DNA of 64,000 nt, from positions 1,240,001 to 1,304,000 of the forward strand of contig CAWCTD010000004.1 of assembly GCA_963798455.1 (NCBI GenBank), written 5' to 3'. The position numbers and the translations under genes are program-made. This DNA is from CAWCTD01 sp963798455. Its GTDB lineage: Bacteria > Acidobacteriota > Terriglobia > Bryobacterales > Bryobacteraceae. The notes beneath the pieces were generated by a model. The model was not told where the DNA came from. It ran no database searches and saw only the letters and a list, made by a program, of their open reading frames with translations. Shown piece by piece: positions 8,809 to 16,849 of the stretch (positions are counted from its first letter, which is position 1; each line of letters opens with the position of its first letter).

Positions 8809-9729
8809 TCAAAGGTTGTTCATCATCGGCAGCAATTCTCGAGTGATGCGAATTGCCATGGGACCGACGGTGACCACGAACAGCGTGGGCAGAATACAAA
8901 AGAAGATCGGGAAGACCAGCTTCACGCCCACCTTGGCCGCCTTTTCTTCGGCTATCTGGCGGGCCTGAACCCGCATATAATCGGCGTGCGTTCGCAGGCT
9001 CTGTGCCACGCCCGTGCCGAACCGGTCAGCCTGAATCAGCACCGCTACCAACCTCTTCAGATCCTCGACCGCCGTCCGGTCGGCCAGGTTCCGCAGCGCC
9101 TCGGCCCTGCGCTTTCCCGTGCGCAGTTCGAGGTTGACCAGGGCGAACTCGCCGCTGATATCGGCATGCGCGATCTCCAGTTCCTTGGCTGTCTGCATCA
9201 TCGCCTGGTCGAGTCCCAGACCCGACTCCACGCAGATCACCAGCAGGTCCAGGGCATCCGGCAGCCCTCGCCGGATTCGGCGCTGGCGACGCCTGGCTTG
9301 CAGCGCGACGAAGTAGCCTGGGGCCGCATAGCCCGCCAGCGCCGCGCCCCCCAAGGCCAGGGCCTTCCTGTTGGGCGCCAGCTTCAACGCCATGACCGGG
9401 AACAGAGCGGCTAGGGGCAGGGCGACAGCGGCCAGCAGCCGCGCGCCGTACACCAACTTCAGAGCGTTCGGACGGCGGTAGCCGGCTCGAACCAGGCGCT
9501 TCTCCATCCGCTTGGACTGGGATGCGGAGCTCGGCAGCACGGTGCCGATTCGCATTACCATGTCGCGGAAGGCGAGACTGGGGTGGAACGGCAAGTGCGT
9601 CTCCGCCTCGGCCACCGGCCCCGTGATCCGATCCACGGCCGCCTTGGGACGCGCCCACAGCTTTACCCCAACGGCCGCGGTCAGCGCCGTCAGCAGCACA
9701 AAGAGCAGGACGCTGAGCAGCAGTGTCAT
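8809..9729 (-). CDS. tadC: Tad secretion platform protein TadC (T2SS GspF family)
   Basis: TadC and TadB form the inner-membrane platform of the Tad/Flp pilus, on which the TadA ATPase acts. The 306-residue protein has an N-terminal membrane span (residues 3-25), two further hydrophobic stretches around 100-150, and the GspF domain at about 165-285 with LPDALDLLVICVESGLGLDQAM. It ends with a last span near 272-290 (LVFPIFFCILPTLFVVTVG). The gene starts 3 bases after the tadB stop, so the two are translated together. It looks intact. The pilus it serves may nevertheless be non-functional, because tadA and cpaE upstream are damaged. Confidence 0.9.
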   Translation of the reverse strand: MTLLLSVLLFVLLTALTAAVGVKLWARPKAAVDRITGPVAEAETHLPFHPSLAFRDMVMRIGTVLPSSASQSKRMEKRLVRAGYRRPNALKLVYGARLLAAVALPLAALFPVMALKLAPNRKALALGGAALAGYAAPGYFVALQARRRQRRIRRGLPDALDLLVICVESGLGLDQAMMQTAKELEIAHADISGEFALVNLELRTGKRRAEALRNLADRTAVEDLKRLVAVLIQADRFGTGVAQSLRTHADYMRVQARQIAEEKAAKVGVKLVFPIFFCILPTLFVVTVGPMAIRITRELLPMMNNL

Positions 9730-9732
9730 TCC

Positions 9733-10707
9733 TCAGACCTCGATCGAAACGATCTTCCGGATCACGCCGTAGCCCAGCAATTGCATCGCGGCGGCTGCCC
9801 CGAGCATCATATGCCCGGTGGGGTCGGTGACGAAAAACGTCACGTACTCCCGGTTGACGAAAAACATCATCCCCGCCACGACCACCGGGATCAGGCTCAG
9901 CGCGGTTCCGGTCATGCGGCCGTGAGCGCTCACGGCCCGGATCCGTCCGCGCAGCTTGAATCGCTCCCGGATCACGTACGCCAGCTTGTCCAGCAGTTCC
10001 GCCAGGTTTCCGCCCGTGCGTTTTTGCAGGAGCACGGCGGACACGAAGAACTGCACATCCATGAGCGGCACCCGCTTGGCCAGCTTCTGCAAAGCCGTCT
10101 CCAGCGGCATCCCCAGATTGTGTTCGTCGAACGTCCTGCGGAACTCCCCGGCCAGCGGCTCCTGAAACTCCTTGTGCAGCATCTCCAGCGAGACCGAGAA
10201 TGCGTGGCCGGCGCGCATGGACCGGGCCACGAATTCCAGGCTCTCGGGGAACTGTTCCTCGAACTTACGCAGCCGCGCCCTGCGCCGGCGCAACACGTAC
10301 ATCAGAGGGATCGAGCCGGCCGCGACGCCGGCCGGAATGGCCAGGCTGCGAGCCACCGGGAGACCGTACCAGACCAGGGCAAAGACGGACAGCAGCAAAG
10401 TCAGGCAAGCGTGCATCAGACGGGCCACGCGCCACTTCAGGCCCGCCTGTTCGAGTAGCACCTGAAGCCGCGCCTTCACTTGGAACCGGGCCAGCAGCCG
10501 CAGGATTATCTTGCCGGTTTGACCGTCTTCGACCGGCACGAGCGCCGGCGCCTTGGAGGCGGCCTTGCCGCTCTTGTCCGAGGTGTTGCCGAGCAGACGG
10601 CCGCGCATGCGGCTCGCCTCCGAGGTGCTGAGCATCCGGCTGACGGCCCACCAAGAAGTCAGGAACGCTACCCAACATGCGATTAAGATCAGCCAGAATG
10701 TCGTCAC
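9733..10707 (-). CDS. tadB: Tad secretion platform protein TadB (T2SS GspF family)
   Basis: Partner of TadC in the inner-membrane platform of the Flp pilus. It is 324 residues, starts with GTG, has an N-terminal span (FWLILIACWVAFLTSWW), a second pair of spans near 125-165, the GspF domain around 170-295 (FPESLEFVARSMRAGHAFSVSLEML), and a C-terminal span that ends in the short tail GVIRKIVSIEV. It follows tadA by 11 bases and precedes tadC by 3. The order tadA-tadB-tadC is the canonical one. Confidence 0.9.
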   Translation of the reverse strand: MTTFWLILIACWVAFLTSWWAVSRMLSTSEASRMRGRLLGNTSDKSGKAASKAPALVPVEDGQTGKIILRLLARFQVKARLQVLLEQAGLKWRVARLMHACLTLLLSVFALVWYGLPVARSLAIPAGVAAGSIPLMYVLRRRRARLRKFEEQFPESLEFVARSMRAGHAFSVSLEMLHKEFQEPLAGEFRRTFDEHNLGMPLETALQKLAKRVPLMDVQFFVSAVLLQKRTGGNLAELLDKLAYVIRERFKLRGRIRAVSAHGRMTGTALSLIPVVVAGMMFFVNREYVTFFVTDPTGHMMLGAAAAMQLLGYGVIRKIVSIEV

Positions 10708-10718
10708 GGCGCTCCCCC

Positions 10719-12081
10719 TCAGACCTCCTGCACTTCATCAAACAGGTCCGGACGCAACAGGATGCCGGCCGACAGCAGCCTCTCGTGGAAGCTCGGCCGG
10801 ATGCCGGTGGCCGCGAACCGGCCGATGATCTGGCCCTCGGGCGACAGCCCGCGCTTCTCGAACACGAACAGGTCCTGCATGCTGATGACTTCGCCCTCCA
10901 TGCCCGTGATCTCGGTGATGTTCATCACCCGGCGCGAGCCGTCACTCAGCCGGGCCGTCTGTACGATCAGGTGCACGGCGCTGGCAACCTGTTGCCGGAT
11001 GGCTAAGGGCTGCATGTTGGCGTTGGCCAGCGAGATCATCACCTCCAGGCGCGAGACCGCGTCGCGGGGGGTGTTGGCGTGGACCGTGGTCAGCGAGCCG
11101 TCGTGGCCCGTGTTCATGGCCTGCAGCATGTCCAGGGCTTCCGCGCCGCGCACCTCGCCCACCACGATGCGGTCCGGCCGCATGCGGAGGCTGTTGATGA
11201 GCAGCTCGCGCTGGCGCACGGCCCCTTGTCCTTCCAGGTTCGGCGGACGCGTCTCCAGCCGCGCCACGTGCGGCTGCTTCAACTGCAGCTCGGCCGCGTC
11301 CTCGATGGTCACGATGCGCTCCCGGGGCGAGATGAACGCCGACAGCGCATTGAGCATGGTCGTCTTGCCGGAGCCGGTGCCCCCGGAGATGATGAGGTTC
11401 AGCCGCGCCTTGATGGCCGCCTCCAACAGCTCCATCATCCCCTGCGTCATGGTCCTCTTCGCCACCAGATCCGGCGGCATAAGCCGGTCGCGGGAGAAGC
11501 GGCGGATGGAGAGCAGCGGCCCGTCCACGGCTAGCGGCGGGATGATGGCGTTCACGCGCGATCCGTCGCACCAGCCGCGCGTCCACCATGGGCGTGGACT
11601 CGTCGATGCGGCGGCCCACCTGCGACACGATCTTGTCAATGATGTGCATCAGGTGCTGATCGTCGCGAAAAACCACGCTGGTCAGTTCCAGCACGCCCCG
11701 CCGCTCGACATAGACGGATTTGTGGGTGTTCACCAGGATGTCGGAGATGGTAGGGTCTTCCAGCAGCGGCTCCAGCGGCCCCAGCCCGAAGACCTCGTCC
11801 AGCACTTCGTCGCAGATCTGCTGTTTCTCCACCGAGCTCAGCAGCGTGGGCTCGGCCTCGATCAGCATCACCAGGGCCTGCCGGACTTCGCCGCGCACCC
11901 GCTGGTTGTCGATCGTCGCCAGGGCCTCCAGATTGATCTTGTCGAGCAGCTTGCGGTGCAAAATGAACTTCAGTTGCTGGGACTCCGGCTTCAGCGCGCC
12001 GCGAGAGCGGCCGCCATTGCGCAGGAGCCTCTGCTCCCAGGTCATCTCTCCCGAAGTTCTAGAATCCGTGGCGACCAACAT
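10719..12081 (-). pseudogene. tadA: Tad pilus assembly ATPase TadA/CpaF, frameshifted
   Basis: TadA is the hexameric ATPase that drives Flp pilus assembly. The N-terminal part (from ATG at 12081) runs in one frame through FGLGPLEPLLEDPTISDILVN to DESTPMVDARL; the rest, starting DGSRVNAIIPPLAVDGP, is in another frame. It carries the Walker A (GGTGSGKTT), the VGEVRGAEALDMLQAMNTGHDG Walker B region and the C-terminus. The join falls at 11568-11571, where four bases (GTGC on the coding strand) stand in place of one codon between CTG and GAC, so a single extra base explains the break. Without correction the product lacks the ATPase core. No in-frame start lies sensibly close for the second half. 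Real decay or a one-base sequencing error are both possible. Confidence 0.85.
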
Positions 12082-12103
12082 GGTCCTTTCCTCAATTGCC
12101 GTC

Positions 12104-12294
12104 TTAGGCGCCGGCGAACACCGGCCCGTTGTCCATAACGAAGTTCAGCTTCCGCCTCTCGCTCCTGGCCGGGCCGGCCACGATTCCGGCCAGCTCTTCG
12201 ATGGCCTTGCCAAGCCCGCTGTCCACCTCCCCCGGTCGGGTGCGATGAGCACCGCCCTCAACTCCGCCGGCTTTCCCGCGCTTGATACGCTCAC
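12104..12294 (-). pseudogene. Probable relic of the pilus assembly protein gene cpaE (tadZ)
   Basis: Between cpaC and tadA, where cpaE normally sits, only about 190 bases remain. A GTG at 12294 opens SVSSAGKPAELRAVLIAPDR, which resembles the N-terminal receiver-like domain of CpaE. After a change of frame near DRG, the next frame reads EVDSGLGKAIEELAGIVAG, a plausible continuation, then ends in unrelated sequence and a TAA at 12104. The ParA/MinD-like ATPase half is entirely missing. The match is by eye from short motifs and position, so the identification is tentative; a small unrelated ORF is the alternative. Confidence 0.4.
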
Positions 12295-12304
12295 AGTAGT
12301 GCCC

Positions 12305-13618
12305 CTATTTCCGCTTCGTCTCCGCGCCGCCCGCAGCCGGGGAGGGCGGCAGGAACTCCATGGGCATGACCGGCTCGGAAACCGGGTGGGCGGCCTCGGC
12401 CGGATCGGTTATGAGCGGCGTCACGATCACCACCAGTTCGGTCTTGGTCTTGCTCTCCTGCCGGCTCTTGAAAAGCGCCCCCAGAACTGGGATGCTCGCC
12501 AGTCCCGGGACTTTGGACAGCGTCTCGGTGGCCCGGTCGTCCATCAGCCCGGCGATCACGAAGCTCTGGCCTTCGGCCAGCTCGATGTTGGTCTCCATCC
12601 GGCGCGTGGAGAGCGCCGGGATGCTGAAGCCGGCGAGCGTCACCCCGTTGGTGGGATCCAGCATGGAGACCTCCGGCTTGACGTGCAGCTTGATGGTCCG
12701 GTGCGGCGTGATCTCTGGCTGGAAAGTCAGCCGGATGCCGAACTCACGGTACTGGATGCTCACCGCGCCCGAAGTGGCGCCGCCCTGGACTACCGGAACC
12801 GGGATCTCGCCGCCGACCAGGAAGCTGGCCTCCTTGCCGTTGGTGGTGACCAGGTCCGGTTGCGCCAGCACTTGCAGCACCCCCTGGGACTGGAGTGCTT
12901 TGATGAAGGCCGCCAGGTTCAGGTCCGGACGGAAGGCGAAGATGTTCAGCGCGTCGCTGATGGTGATCGCGGCCCCCGTGGCGCCGAGGCTGTCCGGTTG
13001 CGGGGTCGCGAACTGGCCGGTGGTAATGCGGCCCAGGGTGTTCAGCGCGCCGGCCGACACCAGACCCAGGCCGAATGAATTTGCCGCGGTCCGGTTCAGC
13101 TCAGCGAATCTGACGCGCAGCATTACTTGCTTCTCGGGGCCGGGCGGAGTTACCTGGAGGTTGTTGACGACGCTCTTCGCCAGTGGCGCCACCAGCGCCG
13201 CGGCGCGATCGGCCACCGTCTGGCTGGTGACCCGGCCCGTCAGCGAGAGGGCGTCCTGCGCGCCCTGCACATCGATCGCCTCCTCCGGGAAGGTCCGCCG
13301 GAGCAAGTCCCTGACCTGCTCCAGATCGTGGGCCACCGTCACCTTGTAGAACATCCTCTCTCCCGCTTTTGACCAGATGCCCACCGTGGACAGTCCGTAG
13401 CCCTTCGCCAGCAGAAGGACCTCGCGGCGGCTGAGCGCCACGGTGTCTACAATCTCGGGGGCGCTGGTCGAGATCCGCCCGATGTCGAAGGAACAATCGA
13501 TCACCGAGCTCTCGCCCACGGTCAATTTGAGCTCCCGGTCCGGGATCTGACCGCCGGCCGGCAGAACAACCGCCGTCAACGTCATACACGCAAACAAGAA
13601 ACAGTCACGCGATCGCAT
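12305..13618 (-). CDS. cpaC: Outer-membrane secretin of the Tad pilus (CpaC/RcpA)
   Basis: The secretin forms the outer-membrane channel through which the Flp pilus emerges. The 437-residue protein has a signal peptide, an N-terminal pilus/BON-like region (residues about 25-175, with LKLTVGESSVIDC and ALSLTGRV), and the secretin domain from about 230 to 405, including LQVLAQPDLVTTNGKEASFLVGGEIPVPV and VPGLASIPVLGALFKS, both signature stretches. A proline-rich tail follows. It starts 16 bases after the cpaB stop. The gene appears intact, unlike the cytoplasmic motor genes next to it. Confidence 0.92.
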   Translation of the reverse strand: MRSRDCFLFACMTLTAVVLPAGGQIPDRELKLTVGESSVIDCSFDIGRISTSAPEIVDTVALSRREVLLLAKGYGLSTVGIWSKAGERMFYKVTVAHDLEQVRDLLRRTFPEEAIDVQGAQDALSLTGRVTSQTVADRAAALVAPLAKSVVNNLQVTPPGPEKQVMLRVRFAELNRTAANSFGLGLVSAGALNTLGRITTGQFATPQPDSLGATGAAITISDALNIFAFRPDLNLAAFIKALQSQGVLQVLAQPDLVTTNGKEASFLVGGEIPVPVVQGGATSGAVSIQYREFGIRLTFQPEITPHRTIKLHVKPEVSMLDPTNGVTLAGFSIPALSTRRMETNIELAEGQSFVIAGLMDDRATETLSKVPGLASIPVLGALFKSRQESKTKTELVVIVTPLITDPAEAAHPVSEPVMPMEFLPPSPAAGGAETKRK

Positions 13619-13634
13619 GCCTCACCTGACAGCC

Positions 13635-14507
13635 TCAATTCGACTTATTCGCCCCGATCCGTTCCACGCTCCGCTGGGTGCCGCGAAAGATAACGATTTC
13701 ATCCGGCGGGGCAGGCGCCGGCGGGGGCGCCGCCACCACAACTTTCGGGGCCGGATGGCGGACGGGCGCCGCCACCGGCGGTTCCTTGGGGCGGGGCAGC
13801 CCGTACAGTTCCGTCATGTCCCTGCCGGGGGGCTTCCCCAGAGACTGGTCCCCCGAGTTCCGCAGCACCAACTGGATGTGCCCCTCGTTGCCCGCCAGCG
13901 TAAGGAGTTCGGCCTGATCCGGCGTCACCAGCAAAGTGACCACCGGCACATTCACCGCCTGACCGCTCGCATCCGCTTGTATCTGTTTTCCGGCTGACAG
14001 GACCGGCACGTTTTCCAGAATCGTGCTGGTCCGTGCCCCGGCGTCTCCGGGCGGACGGACCGTAACCAGCACGTCCACTCTCATGCCGGGCAGCACGAAG
14101 CCGGCCACGCCCACGACTTCGTTCACCTTGACCGCCACGGCCCGCATGCCCGGCGGGATCACGGGAGCCAGACCGAAGCCGCTGCCCCGTTCCGCGAGAC
14201 GCCCGGCGATCACGGGCTCGTCCGCAAGGATGTTGCTGATCACCGGACGACCCACCACCTCCTGGGGATTCTGGAAGGAGCCGTTTGGCACCCACTCCCG
14301 AGGGACCCGGACCACCTTCACGTCAGCCGGCCGGATCTGCACCCCGACCGAAAGCGCCTGGGCGGCTACCACCAGGTTGGTCATCTCGGTCTTGGCCTTG
14401 TTCTTGGAGCGTCCTCCCGCGCGCGAACTCATCAGGTAGAAGATGCTGGACACCACAAGGGCAAAGAGGAGACTTACTCCCAGAACGGTGATGAATCTGC
14501 GGTCCAT
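13635..14507 (-). CDS. cpaB: Flp pilus assembly protein CpaB/RcpC
   Basis: CpaB is a periplasmic/inner-membrane protein that works with the secretin. It has 290 residues with an N-terminal signal anchor (ITVLGVSLLFALVVSSIFYLM), a SAF domain (LVVAAQALSVGVQIRPADVKVVRVP, then PVISNILADEPVIAGRLA) and the RcpC domain (PPGMRAVAVKVNEVVGVAGFVLPGMRVDVLV). The C-terminus is proline-rich. It opens the pilus cluster proper; the gene upstream ends 21 bases earlier, so the operon may begin further upstream at the membrane protein at 16097. Confidence 0.9.
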   Translation of the reverse strand: MDRRFITVLGVSLLFALVVSSIFYLMSSRAGGRSKNKAKTEMTNLVVAAQALSVGVQIRPADVKVVRVPREWVPNGSFQNPQEVVGRPVISNILADEPVIAGRLAERGSGFGLAPVIPPGMRAVAVKVNEVVGVAGFVLPGMRVDVLVTVRPPGDAGARTSTILENVPVLSAGKQIQADASGQAVNVPVVTLLVTPDQAELLTLAGNEGHIQLVLRNSGDQSLGKPPGRDMTELYGLPRPKEPPVAAPVRHPAPKVVVAAPPPAPAPPDEIVIFRGTQRSVERIGANKSN

Positions 14508-14528
14508 GTCAATTGCCTGGCTTTCCTT

Positions 14529-16097
14529 CTATCGGTCAAGCCGTGCGATCTGATTAGCCCGTTCGGAGGGCTCCGCCGGCTTGCGCGCAAACAGTACCGC
14601 CAGTGGATCCGTCCTGATCCGGCTCCACCCCGCAGCGCGGTCCAGCAGGGCCGCCAGCGGCCATTCGCGGGGGATCAGCGCCGCACTGAAGCCGTACTTG
14701 TGAAAGAGGTTCTCCCAGCCCGGGCGGCCTTCCGCCAGCCGCAGATAGTCCTGGCCGATCTCGCGTCCGTAGAAATCGCTGCGTCCGTCGATGAACACCT
14801 TCTGGCCGGGCCAGTTCCGATAGATCAGGTAGTCACCCCATTGATCTGAGGTAAAGACCTTGCCGCCTTTCAGGCGGAAGGACTCGGCGCGAACCATTGA
14901 AACCGGGAACTTGTTTTGGGGGAAATCGCTCGGCCACTTCCCAGCGGGAGTCATTAGGATCGCTCCCCACACCAGGGCGACAGACCAGCCACTCACCCGT
15001 TGGAAACTCGGCTTCTGGTCCTCGCCGAGCGCCCACAGGATGCGCCACAGCGACCGGGGCGTCCCTCGCTGCGCTCGCCGCTCCCACAGCCGGCTTACCT
15101 CGGTGGCCACCAGAGGCGCCGCCACGATGGCGAAGACCGGCACATGGCGCACCGAACCCAGCGCCAGGTGCGCCCACACCAGCACCAGCAGGGCATCCGC
15201 GACGCGCTTGCGCGCCACCAGACAGCCCCCTAGCATCAATGCCGCCAGCAGGAGCAGTTCGAAATGGAGAAGGTTCTCGGAGCGGAACTTGGGACACTGA
15301 AATTCGTCCACCGCGTTGCGGATCCAGTCCGACGTCAGGTAACTCCAAATGTGCCGGTGGAGGCCGATCCCGTAAGGGTTCACCAGCGAGGCGGCCGCTG
15401 TCGCCGCGGACAGGGCCGCATAGCGCCGCGTTGCCCGCCAGCTCCGTCGGCGCTGCCCCTCCTCCATCCAGCCCTCGATCGCCAGGCCGGCCGCCAGCAC
15501 CGCCAGGCAGGCGGGCAGGGCGAAGAAGCCGCTATGCAGATTGACCCAAACGGCCGAGACGGGAACCAGCAGCCAGACTTGCCAGCCGGGTTGGCGGCGA
15601 TCCCGCTCGACCATCCAGAGCGAGGCCCCCAGCAGCAGCAGCGTGAAAATGTGCGGCCGCGCCAGGTAGTGGATCGAGGAAGCGCTCACCAGGACCAGCA
15701 GCGCGGCCAGCGAGACCAGCGCATTGGCGCCGCGCCAGAGCATGTGACGAAAGACCACCAGGGCCGCCAGCGCCAGAACGCATCCTGCCAGCGCCGCCAC
15801 GCCCGCCAGGCCCCAATACCGGTGTACCCCGGCGAAGATCACGTCGGAAAGCCACTCCCAGGCGTACCAGGGTTCGCCTTCACGGGTGAAGGAGAAGCTG
15901 TCCCGGGTGGGAATGGAATGGGTCTGGAGAATCCAATCCCCGGTGCGGATGTGCCAGCCGGTATCTCCATCGGCCAACAGCACCATCCAGCCTTGCCCGG
16001 CCACGAAAAGCCACGCCACCAGGGAGACCAGCAGCAGATCACCGAGCGACGGCAGCAGCCAAGTCCTCTGGCACACCAATGCGTGAAGGCGGCGCAC
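14529..16097 (-). CDS. Polytopic membrane protein of unknown function
   Basis: A 522-residue protein with about ten hydrophobic spans, starting at GTG 16097. The region after the first span carries DGDTGWHIRTGDWIL and FSFTREGEPWYAWEWLSDVIF, an acidic, aromatic-rich periplasmic loop of the sort seen in GT-C/glycosyltransferase-39-like proteins. The C-terminal soluble part contains FTSDQWGDYLIYRNWPGQKVFIDGRSDFYG. The protein is probably a conserved inner-membrane protein with a GT-C-like architecture, but I cannot name a substrate. It lies 21 bases upstream of cpaB on the same strand and could be transcribed with the pilus genes. Divergent from the toxin-antitoxin pair. Confidence 0.65.
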   Translation of the reverse strand: MRRLHALVCQRTWLLPSLGDLLLVSLVAWLFVAGQGWMVLLADGDTGWHIRTGDWILQTHSIPTRDSFSFTREGEPWYAWEWLSDVIFAGVHRYWGLAGVAALAGCVLALAALVVFRHMLWRGANALVSLAALLVLVSASSIHYLARPHIFTLLLLGASLWMVERDRRQPGWQVWLLVPVSAVWVNLHSGFFALPACLAVLAAGLAIEGWMEEGQRRRSWRATRRYAALSAATAAASLVNPYGIGLHRHIWSYLTSDWIRNAVDEFQCPKFRSENLLHFELLLLAALMLGGCLVARKRVADALLVLVWAHLALGSVRHVPVFAIVAAPLVATEVSRLWERRAQRGTPRSLWRILWALGEDQKPSFQRVSGWSVALVWGAILMTPAGKWPSDFPQNKFPVSMVRAESFRLKGGKVFTSDQWGDYLIYRNWPGQKVFIDGRSDFYGREIGQDYLRLAEGRPGWENLFHKYGFSAALIPREWPLAALLDRAAGWSRIRTDPLAVLFARKPAEPSERANQIARLDR

Positions 16098-16191
16098 ATC
16101 CCCCCATGCGCTCTATCGGCGGATGGTGCCGGGCCTTTAGCGACTGGAGGGGGGCTTGCTGGTGGGAAGAGGATTTGTCCACAGCGACGTC

Positions 16192-16220
16192 TTGACGTTT
16201 AAGCGTCATAACACTATAGT
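16192..16220 (+). promoter_or_regulatory. Near-consensus promoter of the toxin-antitoxin operon
   Basis: TTGACG (16192-16197) and TATAGT (16215-16220) are separated by exactly 17 bases. Transcription would start at about 16227-16228, the first base of the antitoxin GTG, giving a leaderless message. An imperfect palindrome overlaps the -35 box. Confidence 0.65.
16194..16207 (+). promoter_or_regulatory. Imperfect palindrome over the -35 box, candidate antitoxin operator
   Basis: GACGTTTAAGCGTC reads the same on both strands except at two positions. It covers the -35 region of the toxin-antitoxin promoter, where binding of the antitoxin (ribbon-helix-helix type) would block RNA polymerase. Autoregulation of this kind is normal for the family; the site itself is an inference. 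Confidence 0.45.
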
Positions 16221-16227
16221 GGTTGTT

Positions 16228-16458
16228 GTGCCACAGCTCAAGCGCGCCACCGTCTACTTGGACCCGAGCCTGCATAAGGCCCTCCGTGTGAAGGCAGCGC
16301 ATACCGACCGCAGTATTTCGGAACTGGTGAATACCGCTGTGCGCCAAACGCTTGCCGAAGACGCCCAGGACCTAGCCATTTTTGCCGAACGCGCCAAGGA
16401 GCCCCCCTTGTCATTCGAGGATGTATTGAAGGACCTGAAGCGGCGTGGCAAGCTATAA
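16228..16458 (+). CDS. Ribbon-helix-helix (CopG/RHH-type) antitoxin
   Basis: A 76-residue antitoxin. PQLKRATVYLDPSLHKALRVKAAHTDRSISELVNTAVRQ is a typical RHH DNA-binding unit: a beta-strand (ATVYLD) then two helices with the conserved serine-rich turn. The C-terminal half (LAIFAERAKEPPLSFEDVLKDLKRRGKL) is the flexible toxin-binding tail. The GTG at 16228 is chosen because it begins the RHH strand and coincides with the expected transcription start. The gene overlaps the toxin by 14 bases, as usual for such pairs. It neutralises the toxin and represses the shared promoter. Confidence 0.85.
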   Translation: MPQLKRATVYLDPSLHKALRVKAAHTDRSISELVNTAVRQTLAEDAQDLAIFAERAKEPPLSFEDVLKDLKRRGKL

Positions 16459-16693
16459 GCTCCTTATCAAACCCTCGGCGGCCAAAGAACTGGAGGCGTT
16501 GCCCAGGAGAGACCGAAGTCGCATCGTGGCGAAGATGGAAGGTCTTGCCGGCAATCCGCGCCCGCCTGGTTCGGAAAGACTCTCCGGCGAAGAGAAGTAT
16601 CGCCTCCGCCAGGGCGACTATCGCGTCTTGTACTCAATCCAAGATGCCAGCGCGACCGTCACAATCGTAAAGATCGGCCACCGGCGGCTATAA
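16445..16693 (+). CDS. RelE/ParE-family toxin
   Basis: An 82-residue toxin of the RelE/ParE superfamily. MASYKLLIKPSAAKELEALPRRDRSRIVAKMEGLAGNPRP and the C-terminal KYRLRQGDYRVLYSIQDASATVTIVKIGHRR hold the conserved YRLR-x-G-x-YRVLY core and the H-R-R end that, in RelE members, contributes to ribosome-dependent mRNA cleavage. The Arg pair in RLRQGDYR and the final HRR favour RelE over ParE activity, but this cannot be proved from the sequence. It starts with GTG inside the antitoxin gene, ensuring coupled synthesis. It sits between the pilus locus and an insertion sequence, a usual accessory setting. Confidence 0.88.
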   Translation: MASYKLLIKPSAAKELEALPRRDRSRIVAKMEGLAGNPRPPGSERLSGEEKYRLRQGDYRVLYSIQDASATVTIVKIGHRRL

Positions 16694-16735
16694 CCCAGTG
16701 ATTGCCGCTTCATCATTTCACGCGCTCTTGCACGT

Positions 16736-16827
16736 AATTTCGGGGACAGGCGACGAAATTCCGACTGAACCGCTCGCGCAAACTCAACGACTTGTAGGCT
16801 GGAATTTCGTTGCCTGTCCCCGAGATT
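16736..16827. repeat. REP-like inverted repeat with 38-base spacer
   Basis: A 27-base left arm (16736-16762; core TTTCGGGGACAGGC.ACGAAATTCC) and its inverted copy (16801-16827) differ at two positions. The transcript would fold into a long hairpin. Arms of this GGGGACAGGC type are often found in dispersed repeats mobilised by REP-associated tyrosine transposases, though none is encoded here. A degenerate single arm occurs at 47251-47280. Confidence 0.6.
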
Positions 16828-16849
16828 CACTTTCACCACGGGCCGCTAG

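Noticed and set aside
10719..11639. A separate short ATPase gene starting at 11639
   Set aside because: Its first 28 residues are an out-of-frame translation of the conserved N-terminal part; the join with the upstream frame restores a normal TadA, so it is one frameshifted gene.
10762..13078. Long plus-strand open frames across the tad genes
   Set aside because: They mirror tadA and cpaC codons and have compositions typical of antisense frames.
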